DNA from: Amylostereum areolatum
Taxonomy: Eukaryota; Basidiomycota; Agaricomycetes; Russulales; Stereaceae
Direction: 5' to 3'
NCBI GenBank assembly: GCA_012932865.1
Contig: SAXG01000004.1
Coordinates: 1,364,001 to 1,428,000, forward strand
Length of the DNA: 64,000 nucleotides
How positions within the stretch are numbered: position 1 is the first letter of the stretch; each line of letters begins with the position of its first letter. The position numbers were made by a program, and so were the translations under genes. Below the pieces are notes generated by a model. That model ran no database searches, was not told the DNA's origin, and was given only the letters and a program-made list of their open reading frames with translations. Positions 9,661-19,306 of this stretch are shown here, in pieces.

Positions 9661-10399
9661 GAATGAGAAAGGCACGATGGACTTACCAGCACACCCATCT
9701 ATAAGCATGCCAAACCAGCAGGAATCGGGTTGCTGAACGTTGTCAGACCGGAGTGAGAGCTGGCGAGAGTGCAGCAGGGGTGCTGGAGAGGGCGATGGAC
9801 AAGGGAGTTTATTTTCCGCCACGGGGGCGCCACCTACTGTCTTCTGGTTAGGTCAGCGACGGGAGACTAACGGGGACCGTACACATGGAGATGATGAATA
9901 CCGTCCTGCAAATCAAAGGCAACGCCTGAGCGGGAACAGCTTAAACAACGACAGGCTCGCTGGTGGTCTCCGTGACGGGCGGTTCGACTCATATACGTCG
10001 AAGTGCTTCAATCGTAGATCTGCCACACAGCACCCGCATCAGCCTCTCTCACACAACACGAACGAATGACCGAGAGAGAGAGAAAACGCACCGCATTGTG
10101 GGCCCGTCTTCGAGGAAGCGGCTCGAGCTTGGCCTGCAGAGAGCGTGATGTGCTCCTTCTGACTGGGGCCTCGGTAGTTGTTCAGTGGGGGAGGAGACCG
10201 GCGGGTGTCGCCCATGGTGTTCGCGGATTGACATCTCCGCCGGCGCCGTGAGGAAGAGATGTCTTGGGCGAGCGAGGGCGGGAAGAGGCTGAAGACGATG
10301 TACGTCCCCGGCTCTCGAGGAGGAACGTTTGCGGGGCTTGTACATGATCTCGCGGTATCGATACAATCCTCCTATAGGGGAACCGTGAGAATTGCGTGG

Positions 10400-11765
10400 T
10401 GCTCGAGGTACTAATGAATACGTACGACGCAAATAGCCTTCGGGGCTCGAGAACGTTCGGAAGCGGGCATGAACGTCGCCTTCGTAGTACGACTTTGCAC
10501 AAGTTGCAGAAGGAAGGACGTCGCGGCGGCCACAGGAGAAGGAACAAGCTCAGCGACATCTACAGGGGAAAGGGTAAGTTCAAGCGTCTGGAAGTGTGGC
10601 TTCAGGAGCCCCCAGGTCGACTTGGGCTTTGGGCTGATAATACTGTCAGACCACGCAAACGGGAGCCAGCGCGATGGCAGCATACCACTCAGTGAAGAAC
10701 TAGAACATGTGGTGCTGGCACTTGTTCAAGATACACGCCCGGCCGGACACGCAGAGCTCGACCAGCTGGAGGTAGACCTTGGGAGCGTGCTGGGAAGCTG
10801 CGAGGGGTTTCCGAACCTGCCCCGAAATGTTAGCTCGTGGATATGTTCTGGGTCAATGATGCGCACCGGTGGAGTGGGTCTGCCGGGACGAAAGCACTTG
10901 GGATCTGCAAGTTCACGACCTGGAACAGGAGCGTTCCCCACGGCTTGAGGCTCTCCGGACTCTGCTGGTGGCAGGTGAGATGGAGCGTGATCGAATTGCG
11001 GTACGTTTTGAGGATATAGCGCAGGATGACGGGGATCTCTAGCTCCGCGCCGGCAGGGGGAGAAGCGAGGAGTTGCGAGGCATTATTCGCGAGAATCGGG
11101 AAAAGTTGCTCGATGACTCCCGGCAGCACGCCGTCTTCTCGACTGAACCTGCGGGGAAGGGTCGATCTCAACACCTCTGTAGCACAATACTGAAGTGACG
11201 AGCACGCACCTGAACGCGCGTATGATCTCAAGTACAAGCATCCAGTGCGAACCTCGTGGACTGTCGAGCATCTGATGGGCAGCGTCCATCAGCTCGAGCC
11301 ATTCCATTGAGAAACTCGTTGGCGATGACAGTCTTGAGGGTATTTCGAAGCTAGGAGGTGATGCGAGTCGATGGAGAGGAAGACAGAAGGGGAAGGACGA
11401 GGGTCTTGACGGCCGCACGATCTGAAGGCTTGAGTGGAGAATGGTCTGTACGAGTGGGAACGATAGTGGTCGAGGCATTTTTTCACATAGATGGCGCACG
11501 CCTGGCGGACGGCACTGGTAATTGGGAGAGGACCGCAGAAATTGAGTCAAGCGAAAAAGAAAGAAAAAACGCGTAGAGAACATACAGATCGACGCTGTCG
11601 GACGCGATGATCTGCAGAAGGGGGGCGACGCTCGTTATGTACGCGTGTAAAGCAGGGAGGAAGTAGCACGCGCACCTTTCTAACCTCGAGTTCGCTGGCT
11701 TTGCGAACATTAGGGTTTGGGTCTAGGGTCGTTGCGAAGAGGTTGTATAACGTCTGGAGGTCCAT
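10400..11765 (-). pseudogene. Importin-beta family (importin-7/8, NMD5-like) 5' fragment, frameshifted
   Basis: It begins at ATG 11765 with MDLQTLYNLFATTLDPNPN, an importin-beta N-terminus. LLQIIASDSVDL and AVRQACAIYVKK follow, then pieces in other frames: DRAAVKTLVLPLLSSSPS, an in-frame TAG, LRNTLKTVIANEF, and after another frame change MEWLELMDAAHQML. A spliceable intron leads to FSREDGVLPGVIEQLFPIL and AELEIPVILRYILKTYRN. Further downstream are KSTWGLLKPHFQTL and SPVAAATSFLLQL. Family members are about 1000 residues long; here only the first third is present, in three frames with at least two frameshifts and one stop. It is a decayed 5' fragment. Copy B's left LTR starts 70 bp upstream of the ancestral ATG. 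Confidence 0.8.
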
Positions 11766-11834
11766 AATTTCTGCTCGCCGACGATCAGTGGAATGTCGTG
11801 GGCTCGACACGACAAAAAATCACAATACAGCACG

Positions 11835-12291
11835 TGTCATGAACGGTCTATAATTTTCTTTTTACTTTACATCGGTTACACACTTTAGGACTTATCGACT
11901 TATCACCGGTCCGGCTCCACCTTGGCCCGGACCCGGCTCATCTATATCCCGCCCGGACCCATGTGACTCATCTCGGTCCGGGTCTGACTCCTTTCTCTTG
12001 ACTCATGCTGTACGATACTGACTCATGCTGTGCTCTTTTACATACGACTGCTTACTTATACTTGGTCTGCTTACTGATCGCCGTGTATTGGTTGCTTACC
12101 TAAGTCTCTCTCCTCTTGTGTATATAAGGCTCGCTCTCGCTGTACATATTCCTTATCTCGAGCTAGTCAATTCTACCGACTTTGCTTGCTTTCCCTTGTC
12201 TGTCGCCGTGTCTGATCGGCTCCCCTCTGTCGTCCTCTTCCTCTGTCAGCTTTGTCGTAACTTGGTGCTGTCGCACTAGTCGTTGCTGACA
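11835..12291 (+). repeat. 5' LTR of copy B
   Basis: TGTCATGAAC to GCTGACA, 457 bp. It contains a duplicated word GACTCATGCTGT, nested CCGGACC/GGTCCGG inverted words, a TATA box and the predicted transcript start. It differs from its 3' partner by A for G in CACACTTTAGG and T for C in CCATGTGAC. Confidence 0.95.
12121..12164 (+). promoter_or_regulatory. LTR promoter: TATA box and predicted transcription start
   Basis: TATATAAGG begins at 12121. About 34 bp downstream, at 12155, is ATCTCGAGCT, which is the exact reverse complement of the bases just after the LTR (12294-12303). If transcription starts here, the RNA 5' end can pair with its own primer-binding site. The U3/R boundary would then be near 12155. 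Confidence 0.6.
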
Positions 12292-12293
12292 TA

Positions 12294-12303
12294 AGCTCGA
12301 GAT
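12294..12303 (+). other. Self-priming type primer-binding site
   Basis: AGCTCGAGAT lies two bases after the LTR end. It is perfectly complementary over 10 nt to the predicted RNA 5' end inside the LTR (12155-12164). The Tf1/sushi chromoviruses prime reverse transcription with the cleaved 5' end of their own RNA in this way, rather than with a tRNA. Part of the match is the CTCGAG palindrome, so chance is not excluded, but both positions are those the model predicts. Confidence 0.6.
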
Positions 12304-12762
12304 CTGTTTACTCTTGCACCACCCTACGACCGTCCCTACGTACTGTAGCGTAGTAGTAGTAGTACCCGTCTGGTACTGACCTTGTTCTTCCCCCGTGCCG
12401 CCCTAGACCGTTGCCCCCAGAGTACGCGACTCGTTACCCTGACATTGTGGTCGTGCGCACGTATACCGGTGCCGGCTTGACGTTTCCTCGAAACGTTACA
12501 CCTACTCGAGACTCTCCAATACCAGGAGTTGAAAGCTCAGAGGTGACAGTAGAAGGTGCACCTTTGGTGTAGGAAACGAGTAAAAGCGGCGAAAGGAAAG
12601 CGGTTTAGGAAGTCTTTGGGCTCGTGTCCCCTAGACGAAGAGACAGCCAACAGGTCGAGAAGACTGAGGCAGACCGTCTTGCGATCTCATAACAGAACCA
12701 CCCTCCCTCGACAAAATCTTCTCTTGCCGCACAGAGTAACCATTTCGACTGGGGGCTCGTGC
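12304..12762 (+). other. Untranslated leader of copy B
   Basis: About 460 bp lie between the primer-binding site and the first ORF1 ATG. The frame is open from about 12556 but has no ATG until 12763. The leader probably carries packaging signals; no specific one can be named. A short triplet run TAGTAGTAGTAG lies near 12351-12362. Confidence 0.5.
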
Positions 12763-13164
12763 ATGGAAGATTGGCGCTCGCAAGTACAAGAATTCATCCC
12801 CATCAGCCACGACGCTATCATCTCCCTCATCAACGAATCTAAAGACCCTTGGGCCTGGCACAATTGGAAGGTCGCCCTCAGTGTAGAAGAACTTGAAGAC
12901 TCCATCATAGACATCCACTTCTATCGCCTCAAAATAAGCGAACAAGGAAACGGAAACCTCTACGTCTACTCCTGCCCATACGTCACCTACCGCTACAAAC
13001 TCGAGCAACCCCCAAAATCCTTCTACGCGCCCAACGAGAAAATACCAGTAGACACTCGACACACCCACCGCCTCCTTACACCAGGCAACACCCCCAGCCC
13101 CACACCAGAGCCAGAGGTCATCGACCTCACCCAGCCAGAGGTCATCGACCTCACCCACTTATAA
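12763..13164 (+). CDS. Retrotransposon ORF1 (copy B) with tandem VIDLT motifs
   Basis: This is the counterpart of the copy A ORF at 264-665, with two amino-acid differences that I noticed (ALSVEE for ALGVEE, KSFYAP for KTFYAP). The tandem VIDLT codons are at 13117-13131 and 13141-13155. The TAA (13162-13164) and the in-frame open linker to the Gag ATG (13471) are both retained. The linker differs by single substitutions only, with no indel or further stop. Retention in two copies fits a functional layout, but both copies are too recent for that to be strong evidence. Confidence 0.6.
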   Translation: MEDWRSQVQEFIPISHDAIISLINESKDPWAWHNWKVALSVEELEDSIIDIHFYRLKISEQGNGNLYVYSCPYVTYRYKLEQPPKSFYAPNEKIPVDTRHTHRLLTPGNTPSPTPEPEVIDLTQPEVIDLTHL

Positions 13165-13470
13165 ACAATTCCCTCGTTCGGACTCAACGGCTCCGACTCC
13201 AGTTCTGACTCCGACACCGACGTTGAGGACGAAAACTGCTACATATATCCCCTCCCTCTAGGCTTCACTGAACGAGGAAACGACTTCTTTGTCCAACTCG
13301 GAGACACCACTGTCGAAGTCGCCTTCGTAGCAACCCAAACAAGTGGCATCAGTTGGTACTTCGCCAACGAAAGCCAAGACGACCTCACTGAAGCCGACTT
13401 CAACCTCATCGCCGCCTCCGCCCTACCGCCTGTCACCGACGAAGACTTCTCCGACCTCGACGAACCAATC

Positions 13471-14727
13471 ATGGCTGCCCAGTGGATCCGCACCGACCCC
13501 CAACCCCCTCTCCCCGCCGAACTTGCCAACTGCACCGAAATCGGTGGAACATGGAACATCGTCATCGGTCAAACTGGCTCTCCCATCCAACACATGAATA
13601 ACGGCACCGACGATGCCTGGCTCATGGAAGTAAATGGCCAATGGGTCGCCATCCCTGCCGTGCTTGTTGCTGCCCTCAACCTGCCACCCCCCACCGTCAA
13701 CGTCACGGCCCCCCCCATCACCGTCAACCCCCCTGCGGTCACTGTTAGTGCCCCAGCCGCCGCCGCCGCCAGACCCCCCCGAAAGAAAGTCCACGCGAAA
13801 ACTCCTGAAGGCTTCTCTGGGAAACGAGAGGACTTCAATGACTGGATGCGGTCGTGCGAGGAATACATGCGAGCCGCTGAGGATGACCTCGTGACAGACA
13901 AGGACAAAGTCCTCTTCATTCTCACCTACATGACGGGGGAGGCAGCACGCACCTGGAAGGCCGAGTATGAGGATGCACACTTGGCCAATGGAGCCATGGT
14001 CGCCTGGGTGGACTTCCACAAAGCACTCAAAGGGGCCTTCACCGACGTCAATGAGCAGCACCGTGCCGCAGTCGAACTGGACGGGTTCAAACAGACGAAG
14101 GGTACCACTGCCCATGAATACTTCGCCAAGTTCGAGCAACTCGCAAGGAAGGCAGGATACTCCACGGCGCAGGACCCTATCCACCTCATGCAGCTGCTCA
14201 AACACAACGTCTACTATCGGACCATCGACTCCATCTACGACAGCGGTCACGTTCCTCAGAAATATGAGGACCTCAAAGAGCGCATCATCCTGATCGACGG
14301 TCTGCGACAGGAGCGGGAGGACCTTAAGACCCAGCGCAGTGGACCCGTGCAGAACCAAAAACCCAAAGGACAAGGATCGTCCAATGGGCAACAAGGGGGG
14401 CAGGTCCCATGGCGCCGCGATGGAACCGGCACGGTGCACGGTGGCAAAGGTCAGCCGATGGACGTCAACCGTGTCGACATCAAGGGGCGATGCTTCCGCT
14501 GCGGACAGAATGGCCACCAGGTGCGGGACTGCAGGGTGGACGTGAAGAACATCCGAGACATGTGGGGGAGGGACCGGTACACGGAACCACCAAAGCGGGA
14601 GGCTCGAGCACAGACGTTCGAGACGCCCACCGCCTGGGCTAGGAGCCTGTCGGCCGAAGATCGGAAAAGCGTGATGGACGCGCTTCAAGCTCAGCCGAAG
14701 GTGGAGGAGAAGAAGGAGGGTTTTTGA
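13471..14727 (+). CDS. gag: Gag polyprotein (copy B)
   Basis: The protein has 418 residues and the same architecture as the copy A Gag: proline/alanine-rich N-region, gag core, then a CCHC knuckle CFRCGQNGHQVRDC. The few differences are conservative and lie mostly in the basic linker before the knuckle (for example PVQNQKPKGQGSSN here). It ends GGT TTT TGA on the slippery heptamer. Confidence 0.93.
   Translation: MAAQWIRTDPQPPLPAELANCTEIGGTWNIVIGQTGSPIQHMNNGTDDAWLMEVNGQWVAIPAVLVAALNLPPPTVNVTAPPITVNPPAVTVSAPAAAAARPPRKKVHAKTPEGFSGKREDFNDWMRSCEEYMRAAEDDLVTDKDKVLFILTYMTGEAARTWKAEYEDAHLANGAMVAWVDFHKALKGAFTDVNEQHRAAVELDGFKQTKGTTAHEYFAKFEQLARKAGYSTAQDPIHLMQLLKHNVYYRTIDSIYDSGHVPQKYEDLKERIILIDGLRQEREDLKTQRSGPVQNQKPKGQGSSNGQQGGQVPWRRDGTGTVHGGKGQPMDVNRVDIKGRCFRCGQNGHQVRDCRVDVKNIRDMWGRDRYTEPPKREARAQTFETPTAWARSLSAEDRKSVMDALQAQPKVEEKKEGF
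14718..14727 (+). promoter_or_regulatory. Predicted -1 ribosomal frameshift site at gag/pol junction (copy B)
   Basis: G-GGT-TTT followed at once by TGA, identical to copy A. Slippage by -1 enters the pol frame at TTG AGG GGG. Confidence 0.7.
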
Positions 14728-17700
14728 GGGGGCTGACGATGTACACGGCATCTGAAGCCCAAGTTTCTGTTTCTCGCTCGTCTGGTTTTGTGGCGCCTCG
14801 GTGGCCTGGTTCTCGTTTACATATGCGCATTGTTGATTCGGACTGTACTACTACGGGGGATATCCCCATTATGACTTCTCTTACGGACTCTATCGGTACG
14901 GGCACGCGTCCCGTTGTTATTTTAGATACTCAGGCCTCGATTTGTGAGCCTTCGGCTTTGGATACGGACTCGGTTTTGGATATGGACCCTGTGAAGTCAG
15001 GGACAACGCCGTGCGATGGAAGGGGCACGACGCCCAAATCATGTTATATGGCACCTGGAACGGCTCAATGGACGCTTCGTCGCTTAAGGGAAGACAAACC
15101 CGAAAGTGCGATTGCAATCCTTCGCATCTGGACACACCACCGACGCCGTGACGAGGCTACTTATGAAGCCATCAAGGAAATAACTGGCATGGGAGACGAG
15201 TTAGCATGTCAAGCTCTACTAGAGCTCGCCACTCCTATGCAGTTCATACGCTCCGCCAGCGCCAAGGAACAAACGGTCATTCCCACACAACTGGTGGTAG
15301 ATTCCAAACGCATTGTCAAAGCTCTCGCACTCCTGGACAGTGGTTGCACTGGCTCGTGTATCAACACGAAGTTTGTGCAGGAAAATCACATCCCCATGCG
15401 ACGGACTGCTCGCCCAATCCCAGTACGAAATGCAGACGGCACTCTCAACACAGGAGGTCCCATCACGGAATATGTCACACTTCGCCTAAATATTCAAGAC
15501 CATGAAGAAAACATTGACCTGGCGGTCTCCAATCTAGGAGATACGGACCTTTTCATTGGACATGAGTGGCTAAAGAAGCACAACCCTCACATCGACTGGA
15601 AATCCGGGTCAATTGAATTTGACCGATGCCCTATCAGCTGCTCTCGTCCCCCTCCCCTCCTCAATATCGATGAGGATGAAGAGGAGGAGGAAGAGCCAGT
15701 CCACATGGAAAAAGACGAGCAGCTGTTTGCTTTCGACTGGGATGGCTACAAAGCGACATACCACATCCGGACCCATGCATCGGACATTGCAATTGAAGAG
15801 CACGCTAAGAAAAAGGAACAGACCTTCTCTGAGCGAGTCCCAACGGCGTACCACGAATTCAAGGACATCTTTGACAAAGACGACTTCGACAAGCTCCCTG
15901 AGCGACGCCCATGGGACCACGCCATTGAGCTCACTCCTAACTTCAAACCGGTTGATTGCAAAGTTTACCCCCTCACATTGGACGAGCAGAAGCAACTGGA
16001 CGCCTTTCTGGAAGAGAACCTGAGATCTGGCCGGATCCAACCGTCCAAATCACCCATGGCCTCCCCATTCTTCTTCATCAAGAAAAAAGACGGCTCGCTA
16101 CGTCCTGTGCAGGACTATCGAAAGCTCAATGAGATGACAATAAAGAACCGTTACCCGCTCCCGCTCATCCAAGAGTTGGTTGACAAACTTAAAGGAGCAC
16201 GGCACTTTACCAAGCTCGATGTCCGATGGGGGTACAACAATGTTCGGATTAAAGAAGGGGACGAGTGGAAAGCTGCATTCCGCACGAACAAAGGTCTCTA
16301 CGAGCCTACGGTCATGTTCTTCGGACTCACCAACTCCCCGTCTACGTTCCAAGCCATGATGAATGACCTGTTCAAAGACTTGATCCACCAAGGAGTCGTG
16401 GTCGTCTATTTGGACGACATCCTCATCTTCACACATACGCTAGAAGAACATCGTCGAATAGTCAAGGAGGTCCTTCGGATCCTGCGAGAAAACAAACTCT
16501 ATCTGAAGCCAGAAAAGTGCGAGTTTGAGAAGGCAGAAATCGAATACCTGGGCATGATTGTCGGCGGAGGAAGGGTTCGCATGGATCCAGCAAAGGTCGC
16601 GGCAATCACCAATTGGCCAGCCCCCAAAACGAAGAAACAACTTCAATCGTTTTTGGGCTTTTGCAACTTCTACCGTCGCTTTATCAAGGACTTCAGCGGC
16701 ATTGCTCACCCAATGACTAAACTCACTGGGAAGACGGAATGGGTCTGGGACACCCCACAGCAGGAGGCTTTTCAGGAACTCAAGCGACGTATAACATCAC
16801 AGCCAGTTCTAGCAATCCCTACAGACGATGGGCAGTTCCGTGTCGAGGCGGACTCCTCTGACTATGCCACAGGCGCGGTACTTTCGCAACAACAGGACAA
16901 TGGCAAATGGCACCCAGTCGCCTTCCTCTCAAAGTCCCTCAGCGAAGCTGAGAGGAACTATGAGATTTATGACAAGGAATTACTGGCCATCATGACGGCA
17001 CTAGAGGAATGGCGACAATACCTCATGGGGGCACGACAGGAGTTTGAAATCTGGTCGGATCATCGCAATCTCACGTACTTCCGCAAGGCGCAGAAGCTAA
17101 ATCGGAGACAAGCACGATGGTTAACGGAGCTACAAGAGTATCATTGTACGCTACTCCACAAACCTGGCAAAACAATGGGCAAACCCGATGCTATTTCCCG
17201 ACTAGCGGGCCTTGAGAAGGGGGAGAAAGACAATGAAAACATCGTCCTCCTGAAACCAGAACTCTTTCGCGCCCTCAACCATGCAGGAATCGTAACCAAC
17301 GGACCTGACAATACCTTCATTGAGCGGATTCAAGAGGCTACCTTACTCCGAGACCATGCAGTAGAACGCGCCTTAGCACTCAAAGTAAAGGGATGGCTGG
17401 AACATGCAGATGGAACGGTCACCTGGCAACACAGACTCTATGTCCCAAGAGACAAAGGACTCCGCGCAGACATCATCCAGGCTCACCATGACGGCCCGCT
17501 TGTCGGTCATCCAGGACGATACAAGACCCACGAGCTCATCACGCGCAACTACTGGTGGCCTGCCATTAGAGATGACGTCCGAAAATATGTCGAAGGATGT
17601 GAGACCTGCCAACGTACCAAGATTAGACACGATCGTATTGCCGCTCCACTCCACCCACATGACCCACCACAAGCACCTTGGGAGCACGTATCCATTAACT

Positions 17701-18857
17701 TCGTCATGCCACTCCCGGTCTCGGATGGAAAAGACGCCATCTGCAATGTGAACTGCATGGGTACCAAGCAGGTTGTATTCTGGGCCACGACCAAAGACCT
17801 AACAGAGGACGAACTCGCCTTCGAGTACCTACGCGAGGTGGTCCCCCATCATGGAATTCCTAGAAAGATCGTCAGTGACCGCGGCAGCGTCTTTGTCTCC
17901 AAGTTCACCACGGCATTGTTCCAATTGTTAGGCATTGAAGGGAACCCGTCCACGGCGTATCACCCTCAGACGGATGGACAGACCGAACGCTCCAACATGA
18001 CCATGGAAAACTACCTTCGCATCTTCGTCAATCAGCGACAAGACAATTGGACACGTTACCTCCCACTTGCCATGACTGCGCTCAACAACATGGTCCATAG
18101 TTCGATTGGGATGTCTCCCAACTTTGCCAACTATGGTCGGGAACTCTACCTGGGGACAAACCCTCGACGTGAGACAGACAACCCATCGGCGAACGAGTTT
18201 GCACAACGCATGCGAGACATCTATGAGGAAGCCCGCTCTGCGCTAAAGGCAGCACAGGACGATCAAAAGTGCTTTTACGATCGCAAGAAGGACGAACCAA
18301 TAGATTACAAAATTGGCGACTTCGTCTGGCTGGAAGCCAAGACCAGAGATGGCCAAACTGTAATCAAAACGGCACGTCCTATGCAAAAGCTAGATGACAA
18401 GCGCTTTGGTCCTTTCGAAATCCTGGAAAAAGTCGGAGCATCGGCTTACAAGCTTCGCCTCCCTACATCCTGGTCACGAAAACATCCGGTCTTCAACGAG
18501 TCCCTCCTATCTCCACACAACGGTCCCGCCTTTGACAATCAGAAAGCACCTACACCTCCACCGCCAGAGTTAGTCCAAGGAGAGGAAGTCTATGAGGTCG
18601 AAAAGATTATAGACTCCAAGAAGGTTGGTCGCGGCTTCAAGTACCTCGTCAAATGGAAAGGCTACCCAGACAATGACAATACTTGGGAGCCTCTCACCAA
18701 TCTCCAGAATGCCAAGAAACGCATTGACGACTTCCACCGTGAACATCCGGGTGCCCCGAAACCTGCACGCCTTAATCGTTGGAAACTCCTGTCGGAGGAA
18801 GAAACTGGATCTGATTACGACGAGGACGTCGAATCTAAGGAAGGGGTGATGTCATGA
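14724..18857 (+). CDS. pol: Pol polyprotein (copy B), integrase first Asp changed to Asn
   Basis: The frame has 1377 codons, full length and open, with the same domain order as copy A: protease LLDSGCTGS, RT YLDD, RNase H, HHCC zinc region, DDE integrase, chromodomain. One difference matters. The codon for the first integrase catalytic aspartate (residue 992, GAC in copy A) is AAC at 17697-17699, giving SINFVMPLP. The neighbouring base also changed, so ATCGAC became ATTAAC, as if both strands of one CpG had been deaminated. DDE integrases need all three acidic residues, so this copy should not integrate on its own and either was mobilised in trans or mutated after insertion. Other differences, such as FRTNKG for FHTNKG, look neutral. 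Confidence 0.93.
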   Translation: MRGLTMYTASEAQVSVSRSSGFVAPRWPGSRLHMRIVDSDCTTTGDIPIMTSLTDSIGTGTRPVVILDTQASICEPSALDTDSVLDMDPVKSGTTPCDGRGTTPKSCYMAPGTAQWTLRRLREDKPESAIAILRIWTHHRRRDEATYEAIKEITGMGDELACQALLELATPMQFIRSASAKEQTVIPTQLVVDSKRIVKALALLDSGCTGSCINTKFVQENHIPMRRTARPIPVRNADGTLNTGGPITEYVTLRLNIQDHEENIDLAVSNLGDTDLFIGHEWLKKHNPHIDWKSGSIEFDRCPISCSRPPPLLNIDEDEEEEEEPVHMEKDEQLFAFDWDGYKATYHIRTHASDIAIEEHAKKKEQTFSERVPTAYHEFKDIFDKDDFDKLPERRPWDHAIELTPNFKPVDCKVYPLTLDEQKQLDAFLEENLRSGRIQPSKSPMASPFFFIKKKDGSLRPVQDYRKLNEMTIKNRYPLPLIQELVDKLKGARHFTKLDVRWGYNNVRIKEGDEWKAAFRTNKGLYEPTVMFFGLTNSPSTFQAMMNDLFKDLIHQGVVVVYLDDILIFTHTLEEHRRIVKEVLRILRENKLYLKPEKCEFEKAEIEYLGMIVGGGRVRMDPAKVAAITNWPAPKTKKQLQSFLGFCNFYRRFIKDFSGIAHPMTKLTGKTEWVWDTPQQEAFQELKRRITSQPVLAIPTDDGQFRVEADSSDYATGAVLSQQQDNGKWHPVAFLSKSLSEAERNYEIYDKELLAIMTALEEWRQYLMGARQEFEIWSDHRNLTYFRKAQKLNRRQARWLTELQEYHCTLLHKPGKTMGKPDAISRLAGLEKGEKDNENIVLLKPELFRALNHAGIVTNGPDNTFIERIQEATLLRDHAVERALALKVKGWLEHADGTVTWQHRLYVPRDKGLRADIIQAHHDGPLVGHPGRYKTHELITRNYWWPAIRDDVRKYVEGCETCQRTKIRHDRIAAPLHPHDPPQAPWEHVSINFVMPLPVSDGKDAICNVNCMGTKQVVFWATTKDLTEDELAFEYLREVVPHHGIPRKIVSDRGSVFVSKFTTALFQLLGIEGNPSTAYHPQTDGQTERSNMTMENYLRIFVNQRQDNWTRYLPLAMTALNNMVHSSIGMSPNFANYGRELYLGTNPRRETDNPSANEFAQRMRDIYEEARSALKAAQDDQKCFYDRKKDEPIDYKIGDFVWLEAKTRDGQTVIKTARPMQKLDDKRFGPFEILEKVGASAYKLRLPTSWSRKHPVFNESLLSPHNGPAFDNQKAPTPPPPELVQGEEVYEVEKIIDSKKVGRGFKYLVKWKGYPDNDNTWEPLTNLQNAKKRIDDFHREHPGAPKPARLNRWKLLSEEETGSDYDEDVESKEGVMS

Positions 18858-19306
18858 ACGGTCTATAATTTTCTTTTTACTTTACATCGGTTACACGCTT
18901 TAGGACTTATCGACTTATCACCGGTCCGGCTCCACCTTGGCCCGGACCCGGCTCATCTATATCCCGCCCGGACCCACGTGACTCATCTCGGTCCGGGTCT
19001 GACTCCTTTCTCTTGACTCATGCTGTACGATACTGACTCATGCTGTGCTCTTTTACATACGACTGCTTACTTATACTTGGTCTGCTTACTGATCGCCGTG
19101 TATTGGTTGCTTACCTAAGTCTCTCTCCTCTTGTGTATATAAGGCTCGCTCTCGCTGTACATATTCCTTATCTCGAGCTAGTCAATTCTACCGACTTTGC
19201 TTGCTTTCCCTTGTCTGTCGCCGTGTCTGATCGGCTCCCCTCTGTCGTCCTCTTCCTCTGTCAGCTTTGTCGTAACTTGGTGCTGTCGCACTAGTCGTTG
19301 CTGACA
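18850..19306 (+). repeat. 3' LTR of copy B
   Basis: 457 bp, TGTCATGAAC to GCTGACA, preceded by the polypurine tract AAGGAAGGGGTGA. The pol stop codon lies inside its first 8 bp. Its TATA box is at about 19136, so it could also fire outward into 19307 onward. Confidence 0.95.

Larger units (their letters stand above)
11835..19306 (+). mobile_element. Ty3/gypsy chromovirus copy B (complete, 7472 bp)
   Basis: This is a full-length element with two 457-bp LTRs (11835-12291 and 18850-19306). The two LTRs differ at only two sites that I can see, both C/T or G/A changes at CpG, so the insertion is young. All frames are open, yet the first integrase catalytic Asp is replaced by Asn. The flanking pentamers do not match (GCACG left, TCGGT right), so the expected 5-bp target duplication is missing. 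That points to inter-element recombination or rearrangement after insertion. The element sits beside an importin pseudogene and is in direct orientation with copy A, 5.0 kb away. Confidence 0.97.

Noticed and set aside
13423..14751. 442-codon open frame antisense to gag of copy B (also 924-1751 in copy A)
   Set aside because: Mirrors the GC-rich third positions of gag; no domain, no ATG context, and present only where gag is coding.
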